DNA from: Polyangiaceae bacterium
GTDB taxonomy: Bacteria; Myxococcota_A; Polyangia; Polyangiales; Polyangiaceae
Reading direction: 5' to 3'
NCBI GenBank assembly: GCA_025934595.1
Contig: JAICXU010000046.1
Coordinates: forward strand, 1 to 10,503
Length of the DNA stretch: 10,503 bases
The position numbers were made by a program, and so were the translations under genes. Below the pieces are notes generated by a model that was not told where the DNA came from, searched no databases, and worked only from the letters and a program-made list of their open reading frames with translations. Shown one piece after another: positions 6,325 through 10,503 of this stretch. Each line of letters opens with the position of its first letter. Position 1 is the first letter of the stretch.

Positions 6325-8070
6325 TCATCCTTTTCGTGAGGCGCCGTTTTTTGCCGTGGCCCACTTCAAGAGCTTTTTCTTGTCCCAGGTGCTCGCGACC
6401 TTCGCGGGATCGATCCACGCGCGTTCGGCGTTCTTCGCGGCGTTTTCCACGCGCTCGAGCTCGGTCGCATGATGCGCGTCGCTCGTCAGCACGAACGTGA
6501 TCTTTCGATCGCGGGCACGACGAAGCGCTTCTACCGAGAGATCGAGGCGCGGGAGCGCGCCGTTCACCTCGAGCGCGGTATTCGTTTTCTCCGCTGCCTC
6601 GAAGATCGCGTCGAGGTCCAGGTCGATCGGAGGACGTCCGCCGATCATGCGCGCCGACAGATGCCCGATCATCGTGACCGACGGATCTTGCATCGCGGTG
6701 ACGACGCGCTTCGTTTGCGCCGCGCGATCGAGCTCGAAGTGATCGTGCACCGACGCGAGACAGAAATCGAACGACGCGCGGAACTCCGGATCATAATCGA
6801 GCTCGCCGTGAGCGCCGATGTTGAGCTCGACTCCATGGAGGAGCGCGAGGGAATCGCCGAGCTCTTTCTTCATCGCCGCGATCTTCGCGCGTTGATCGAG
6901 GAACGTTTCGCGGCCCACGCCGGAGAGCGTGCCTTCCGCGTGATCGGTGATCGCCATCACCGTGTAGCCGCGCGCCTTCGCTTGGAGGACGACGTCCTCG
7001 AGCGTCGATCGACCGTCGCCGGACACGGTCGTGTGCACGTGAAAGTCGCCGAAAATGCCTGAAATCGGCCTCGGCAGCGATCGCTTCTCCGCTGCTTCGA
7101 TCTCGCCTTGATCCTCACGAAGCACCGGCGGAATCCATGCGAGCCCGAGCGCATCGTAGATTTTTTCTTCCGTCTCGCTCGCGATCACCTTGCCGCCTTC
7201 GACCTCACTGAGCGCGTACTCGTTGAGCGTCCAGCCTTTCGTGAGCGCGCGCATGCGCAGCTTGATGTTGTGTCCCTTCGATCCCGTGAAATAGAGCATC
7301 GCCGCGCCGAGCTGATGATGCGCGACGACGCGAAGATCGACCTGCGTGCCGCGATGCGTGAGGATGCTCGTCTTGCCTTCGCCGCGCGCGAGCACGCTCT
7401 CGACGACGCCCATCGCGACGAACCCTTCCATGACGGGCGCAGCGCTTTCGGCGGCGACGATGATGTCGATGTCACCCACGGTCTCCGAAAAGCGACGCAG
7501 CGATCCCGCGTACGACGCATGCGAAACACCGGGAATTTCCAGCATGCGCGTGACGATGCGTTTCGCGAGAGGCAACGCGACCGAGATCGGCGCGCGCTCG
7601 AGCGGGCCCTGCGCGTCGAGACGCTTCAGCGCTTCGATGAATTTTTCCTCGGACTTGGCGCCGAAGCCTTTCAGGTCGCGCACCTTGTGATCGGCGAGGG
7701 CCTTTCGAAAATCATCCATCGACGCGATGCCGAGCTCGGCGCGCAATTTTTTGAGCGCCTTGGGGCCGAGGCCTTGGATCTTGAGGAGCGCGACGACGCT
7801 GCGGGGATGTTTCTCGCGAAGGGCCTCGAGCTTGCCGACCTTTCCCGTTTCGAGCAGCTCTCGAATCTTTTCCGCCGTGCTCTTTCCGATGCCTTCGATC
7901 TTCGTGAGCTCCTTGACGCTCAGCGTGCCGAGGTCGTTCGCTTGCGCGGCGATGTTTTGCGCGGCGCTCTCGTACGCGCGCACGCGGAACGATTGCGGGT
8001 CACCCTCTTCGAGCATCGTGAGCTCGGCGAGGTCTTTGAGCATGTCGAGGATGTCTTGTTTCGAATCCAC
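6325..8070 (-). CDS. polX: DNA polymerase family X with PHP domain
   Basis: Bacterial PolX fills short gaps and, through its PHP domain, has 3'-5' exonuclease, 3'-phosphatase and AP-endonuclease activities in excision repair (family knowledge). From the GTG at 8070 it is 581 residues, the usual size. The order is: 8-kDa-like N-terminal domain (FRVRAYESAAQNI, 28-40), helix-hairpin-helix elements (EGIGKSTAEKI 59-69, IQGLGPKALKKL 98-109, LKGFGAKSEEKF 133-144), polymerase palm with GSLRR (189-193), metal-binding Asp200, Asp202 and Asp245, and nucleotide-site YFTGSKGHN (260-268). The PHP domain follows: DFHVHTT (His344, His346), ITDHAEG (374-380), GVELNIG (Glu415), ASVHDHF (His442), IGHLSARMIGGR (His470) and TSDAHH (Asp531, His533). 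Both active sites look intact. An upstream in-frame ATG would add 66 residues rich in Arg/Ser lying over the opposite gene; the family N-terminus supports GTG 8070. It diverges from the primase-polymerase gene with 26 bp between starts. Confidence 0.95.
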   Translation of the reverse strand: MDSKQDILDMLKDLAELTMLEEGDPQSFRVRAYESAAQNIAAQANDLGTLSVKELTKIEGIGKSTAEKIRELLETGKVGKLEALREKHPRSVVALLKIQGLGPKALKKLRAELGIASMDDFRKALADHKVRDLKGFGAKSEEKFIEALKRLDAQGPLERAPISVALPLAKRIVTRMLEIPGVSHASYAGSLRRFSETVGDIDIIVAAESAAPVMEGFVAMGVVESVLARGEGKTSILTHRGTQVDLRVVAHHQLGAAMLYFTGSKGHNIKLRMRALTKGWTLNEYALSEVEGGKVIASETEEKIYDALGLAWIPPVLREDQGEIEAAEKRSLPRPISGIFGDFHVHTTVSGDGRSTLEDVVLQAKARGYTVMAITDHAEGTLSGVGRETFLDQRAKIAAMKKELGDSLALLHGVELNIGAHGELDYDPEFRASFDFCLASVHDHFELDRAAQTKRVVTAMQDPSVTMIGHLSARMIGGRPPIDLDLDAIFEAAEKTNTALEVNGALPRLDLSVEALRRARDRKITFVLTSDAHHATELERVENAAKNAERAWIDPAKVASTWDKKKLLKWATAKNGASRKG

Positions 8071-8100
8071 GAAGAGGAGTTGTACACTCCGCCTTCGTGG
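8067..8100. promoter_or_regulatory. 34-bp imperfect palindrome containing both divergent start codons
   Basis: Outer arms CCACGAAG (8067-8074) and CTTCGTGG (8093-8100) are perfect complements. Inner arms GGAGT (8076-8080) and ACTCC (8086-8090) are also perfect, around a TGTAC centre. The only asymmetry is A (8075) against GC (8091-8092). The polX GTG (8070-8068, minus strand) and the primase-polymerase GTG (8097-8099, plus strand) sit in mirror positions in the outer arms. In an mRNA starting outside the element, the start codon and the only GGAG would both be base-paired. It may act as an operator, as a translation-blocking hairpin for both genes, or may be a chance symmetry. No -10/-35 fits in the 26 bp, so promoters must lie inside the opposing gene or transcripts must be nearly leaderless. 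Confidence 0.6.
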
Positions 8101-9434
8101 CCAAGAAAGAGGAAGCGGAGATCTTGTCCGTGAACGGGCACGAGGTGCGCGTTTCGAACCCACAAAAGCCTTATTTTTCCAGGGAAACGAAGCTCGCGAA
8201 GATCGACGTCGTGAAATATTTTTTGAGCGTCGCGGCCGGCGCCGTTCACGGAATTCGCAATCGTCCAATCGTCTTGAAGCGCTTCGTCGACGGCGCGGAA
8301 GGCGAAGTGTTTTACCAAAAGCGCGCGCCGACGAATCTTCCGCCGTGGCTGCGTACCGTCACGCTCTCCTTTCCGTCGGGACGAACGGCGGACGAGATCG
8401 TGGTGGACGATGCCGCGGGCCTTGCGTGGGTCGTGAACCTCGGATGCATCGAGCTGCATCCACATCCCGTTCGTGAGACCGATCTCGAGCATCCCGACGA
8501 GCTGCGCGTCGACCTCGATCCTGGGCCCGGCGTTTCCTGGGACGACGTGCGGAAGGTCGCGCTCGAAGTGAAAGCATTGCTCGAAGAAATGAATTTGGTG
8601 GGTTGGCCGAAGACGAGCGGCTCGCGCGGCATCCACGTGAACGCTCGCATCGAGCCGAAGTGGGGCTTCGACGACGTCCGGCGTGCCGCGCTCGCTTTGT
8701 CGCGCGAGATCGAGCGGCGCGCTCCCACGATCGCGACGAGCAAATGGTGGAAGGAAGAACGGCACGGCGTGTTCCTCGACTACAACCAGAACGCGAAGGA
8801 TCGCACGACGTGCTCGGCGTATTCGATTCGCCCCTTGCCGGATGCTCGCGTGTCGATGCCGCTCGAATGGAGCGAGGTGCCCGATTGCAACCCGGCGGAC
8901 TTCACGGTGCTGACGGCGCCGAAGCGATTCGCCGAGCGCGGCGATCCGCACGCGAAAATGGACGAGCACGCGGGCTCGCTCGAAAAATTGCTCGAGCTCG
9001 CGGCGAGAGACGAAGCGTCCGGCATCGGCGACGCGCCGTGGCCTCCGCATTTTCGAAAAATGGCCGGCGAGGGAGCGCGCGTGTCGCCGTCACGCGCGAA
9101 GAAATCCGGAGATGGAGCCGCGAAGAAACGATCGCCGCGCATCAAGAAGCCAGTCATCACGATCGCGAGCTCCACGAAAAAGGATCTCGCGCTCGAGGGC
9201 CTGGAACGCTGGAAAAATAGGCATTCTGGAGTCCTCGAGCATTTGCGACCCGAGGACGTTCTCGTCGACACGATGCGCGGTCGCTCGTCGACATGGACGC
9301 GCATTCGCGTGAACCTCGAGATGGTTCCGGAAGAAAAACGTCCTCCGCCGGAGACGCCCGATCCCGACGATGACCCCACGCGAGAATGGCGGGAGAAGAT
9401 GAAGGAGTGGAGAGAGAAGAAGACCGAGACCTAG
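8097..9434 (+). CDS. Stand-alone LigD-Pol/Prim-PolC-like primase-polymerase
   Basis: A DNA-repair polymerase of the archaeo-eukaryotic primase superfamily, of the type that forms the polymerase domain of LigD and the free Prim-PolC/PolD proteins of mycobacteria. These fill short gaps and often prefer ribonucleotides (family knowledge). It has 445 residues. The catalytic part is about 10-310: VSNPQKPYFS, VLKRFVDG, FYQKRAP, VDLDPGPG (metal-binding Asp139 and Asp141), KTSGSRGIHV (172-181, with His180), FLDYNQNAKDRTTCSAYSIR (third acidic residue Asp228) and VSMPLEWSEV. A Lys/Arg/Ser-rich linker (about 320-347) leads to a C-terminal segment (348-445) with LEGLERWKNRH, DVLVDTMRGRSSTWTRIRVN and PPPETPDPDDDP, ending in a charged helix. 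No ligase or 3'-phosphoesterase domain is fused. The GTG start has its nearest purine-rich GAGGAG 17 nt upstream, which is too far for normal use. It converges on the ligase gene with 9 bp between stops. Confidence 0.92.
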   Translation: MAKKEEAEILSVNGHEVRVSNPQKPYFSRETKLAKIDVVKYFLSVAAGAVHGIRNRPIVLKRFVDGAEGEVFYQKRAPTNLPPWLRTVTLSFPSGRTADEIVVDDAAGLAWVVNLGCIELHPHPVRETDLEHPDELRVDLDPGPGVSWDDVRKVALEVKALLEEMNLVGWPKTSGSRGIHVNARIEPKWGFDDVRRAALALSREIERRAPTIATSKWWKEERHGVFLDYNQNAKDRTTCSAYSIRPLPDARVSMPLEWSEVPDCNPADFTVLTAPKRFAERGDPHAKMDEHAGSLEKLLELAARDEASGIGDAPWPPHFRKMAGEGARVSPSRAKKSGDGAAKKRSPRIKKPVITIASSTKKDLALEGLERWKNRHSGVLEHLRPEDVLVDTMRGRSSTWTRIRVNLEMVPEEKRPPPETPDPDDDPTREWREKMKEWREKKTET

Positions 9435-9440
9435 ACGGTC
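9422..9440. terminator. Weak hairpin at the convergent 3' ends
   Basis: GACCG (9422-9426) and CGGTC (9436-9440) can pair around a 9-nt loop that contains the primase-polymerase stop codon. An overlapping palindrome GGTCGACC (9437-9444) spans the gap to the ligase stop. Without a T-run this is weak evidence for a terminator, but it is the only structure in the 9-bp gap between the two genes. Confidence 0.25.
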
Positions 9441-9443
9441 GAC

Positions 9444-10503
9444 CTACGCCTTCGCGAAGAGACGTGCGAGCTCCTCCGGCGCGACGACCTCGAGCTGCGC
9501 GTAGGTGCAGTCGCTCGGCTTCTTGTCTTTGCGCCAGCGTCGGAATTGCGCGGTGTGCCGGAAGCGATTTCCTTGCATGTGATCGTACGCAACCTCGACG
9601 ACGAGCTCGGGCCGCAGCGGCTGCCACGATAGATCCTTGCCGCCGCTCCAGCGGCTCTTCGCGCCGGGCATGCGCTGCGATCCGTCTTCGGCGAACGATG
9701 CCCATTCCTTCCACGGATGATTCGCGAGCGCGTTCTCTCGATACGGCGCGAGAAACGTCACGAGCTCTTTTCGTTTCTCCATGGTGAAGCTGGCGCTCAC
9801 GCCGACGTGCTGCAGATGCGCGTCGTCGTCGTAGAGGCCGAGCAAGAGCGAGCCGACGGCGGTGCCTTCGCCGTTTTTGTGCCAGCGAAATCCGGCGACG
9901 ACGCAATCGCATTCGCGCTCGTGCTTGATCTTGAACATGCTGCGCTTGTTGGGCTCGTAGGTTCCCTGGATCGGCTTCGCGATCACGCCGTCGAGCCCGG
10001 CGCCTTCGAAGCGATGGAACCAGTCGAGCGCGACGGCGCGATCTCGCGTCGCGGGTGTCAGGTGAATCGGAGGCTTCACGTCTTTCAAAATCTTCTCGAG
10101 CTCGGCGCGTCGCTCGTGAAAGGGAAGCGAGCGAAGATCGCGATCGCCCACGCAAAGCAAATCCCAGAACACCATCGACGTCGGAAATTCCTTCGACAGC
10201 ATCTTCACGCGCGACGCGGCGGGATGAATGCGCATTTGCAGCGCCTCGAAATCCAGCCCATTTTCCCGCGCGATCACGATCTCCCCGTCGAGCACGCACT
10301 TCGCCGGGAGCGCTGCTTTCAACGCATCGACGGCTTCGGGAAAGTAGCGATTGAGCGGCTTCTCGTCGCGGCTCTGCAGCAGGACTTCGTCTCCGTCGCG
10401 GAAGACGAGCACGCGGAAACCGTCCCACTTGGGCTCGAAGATCCACTCGCCGGCGTCGGGAATGGTTTCGACGCGCTTGGCGAGCATGGGCAAGAGGGGC
10501 GGA
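9444..10503 (-). CDS. ligC: ATP-dependent DNA ligase, LigC type (start outside window)
   Basis: Seals nicks in duplex DNA using ATP through a lysyl-AMP intermediate. About 352 residues are visible, close to the roughly 350-residue LigC ligases. The codons before the first possible starts (TTG 10493, ATG 10487) read PPLLPMLAKRV, matching the conserved opening PPVxPMLA, so the real start is probably a few codons beyond the window. Numbering from TTG 10493, the adenylation domain has motif I EPKWDGFRV with nucleophile Lys22, then SRDEKPLNRYFPE, CVLDGEIVI, the LDFEALQMRIHPA block, FWDLLCVGD, GLDGVIAKP (motif IV) and MFKIKHERECDCVVAGF (motif V). The OB domain follows with GSLLLGLYDDD, SRWSGGKDLSWQPLRPELVV and FRHTAQFRRWRKDK. 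The short form without fused domains, and especially the FEALQ/RIHPA and RHTAQF blocks, resemble mycobacterial LigC rather than the ligase domain of LigD. It converges with the primase-polymerase, its expected partner. Confidence 0.93.
   Translation of the reverse strand, partial: PPLLPMLAKRVETIPDAGEWIFEPKWDGFRVLVFRDGDEVLLQSRDEKPLNRYFPEAVDALKAALPAKCVLDGEIVIARENGLDFEALQMRIHPAASRVKMLSKEFPTSMVFWDLLCVGDRDLRSLPFHERRAELEKILKDVKPPIHLTPATRDRAVALDWFHRFEGAGLDGVIAKPIQGTYEPNKRSMFKIKHERECDCVVAGFRWHKNGEGTAVGSLLLGLYDDDAHLQHVGVSASFTMEKRKELVTFLAPYRENALANHPWKEWASFAEDGSQRMPGAKSRWSGGKDLSWQPLRPELVVEVAYDHMQGNRFRHTAQFRRWRKDKKPSDCTYAQLEVVAPEELARLFAKA

Noticed and set aside
7108..8133. A 341-codon plus-strand frame opposite polX
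   Set aside because: It runs over conserved polX domains, has an Arg/Glu-rich composition and shows no family motif; it is a codon-bias shadow.
8071..8268. Extension of PolX by 66 residues to an upstream ATG
   Set aside because: The added sequence is Arg/Ser-rich and lies over the coding start of the divergent gene. Known PolX proteins begin close to the DSKQDILDML segment.
6325..10503. Classical Ku/LigD non-homologous end-joining operon
   Set aside because: No Ku gene and no fused LigD are present in the window, and the ligase and polymerase resemble the separate LigC and Prim-PolC types. Ku could still lie outside the window.

Overview
The window is GC-rich (roughly 60-65% by eye), densely coding DNA with strong G/C third positions and frequent GTG/TTG starts. 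A secreted lipoprotein with a Ser/Asp/Gly linker and a 'CDDFDE' motif, a UPF0158 protein with an extended tail, a SurA-N-like exported protein and a PolX/primase-polymerase/LigC set together suggest a deltaproteobacterial lineage, most likely a myxobacterium of the Polyangiales type (Labilithrix/Sorangium relatives). That placement is inference from protein style only. No rRNA, tRNA, CRISPR array, insertion sequence or prophage gene was seen, and no gene in the window appears broken.

Left part (1-2360, + strand): the 3' part of a cysteine-containing lipoprotein gene whose start lies outside the window, then a complete glycerol kinase gene (glpK) with all expected active-site residues but no glpF or glpD beside it. 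Middle (2537-6243, + strand): two tight gene pairs. The first is a UPF0158-family protein followed after 20 bp by an exported protein resembling the N-terminal chaperone part of SurA. The second is a ZnT9-like cation diffusion facilitator overlapping by 4 bp a BMP/PnrA-like solute-binding protein that has no permease or ATPase neighbours here. The pairs are separated by a 127-bp spacer with three small hairpins.

Right part (6325-10503): a DNA-repair island. On the minus strand lies polX, a bacterial family-X polymerase with a PHP phosphoesterase domain. Diverging from it on the plus strand is a stand-alone archaeo-eukaryotic primase-type polymerase of the LigD-Pol/Prim-PolC class. Converging on that gene, with only 9 bp between stops, is a LigC-type ATP-dependent DNA ligase whose first codons lie beyond the window. 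Together these could carry out end trimming, AP-site processing, short-gap filling with dNTPs or rNTPs, and nick sealing. This resembles the mycobacterial Prim-PolC/LigC excision-repair pair more than classical Ku/LigD end joining; no Ku is present in the window.

The most unusual non-coding feature is at the polX/primase-polymerase divergence. The two GTG start codons are only 26 bp apart and lie symmetrically in the arms of a 34-bp imperfect palindrome (8067-8100). This leaves almost no room for ordinary promoters and ribosome binding sites, and either mRNA could fold its own start codon into a stem. I see no clearly new multi-gene system; the repair island and its shared start-site palindrome are the best candidates for a second look.
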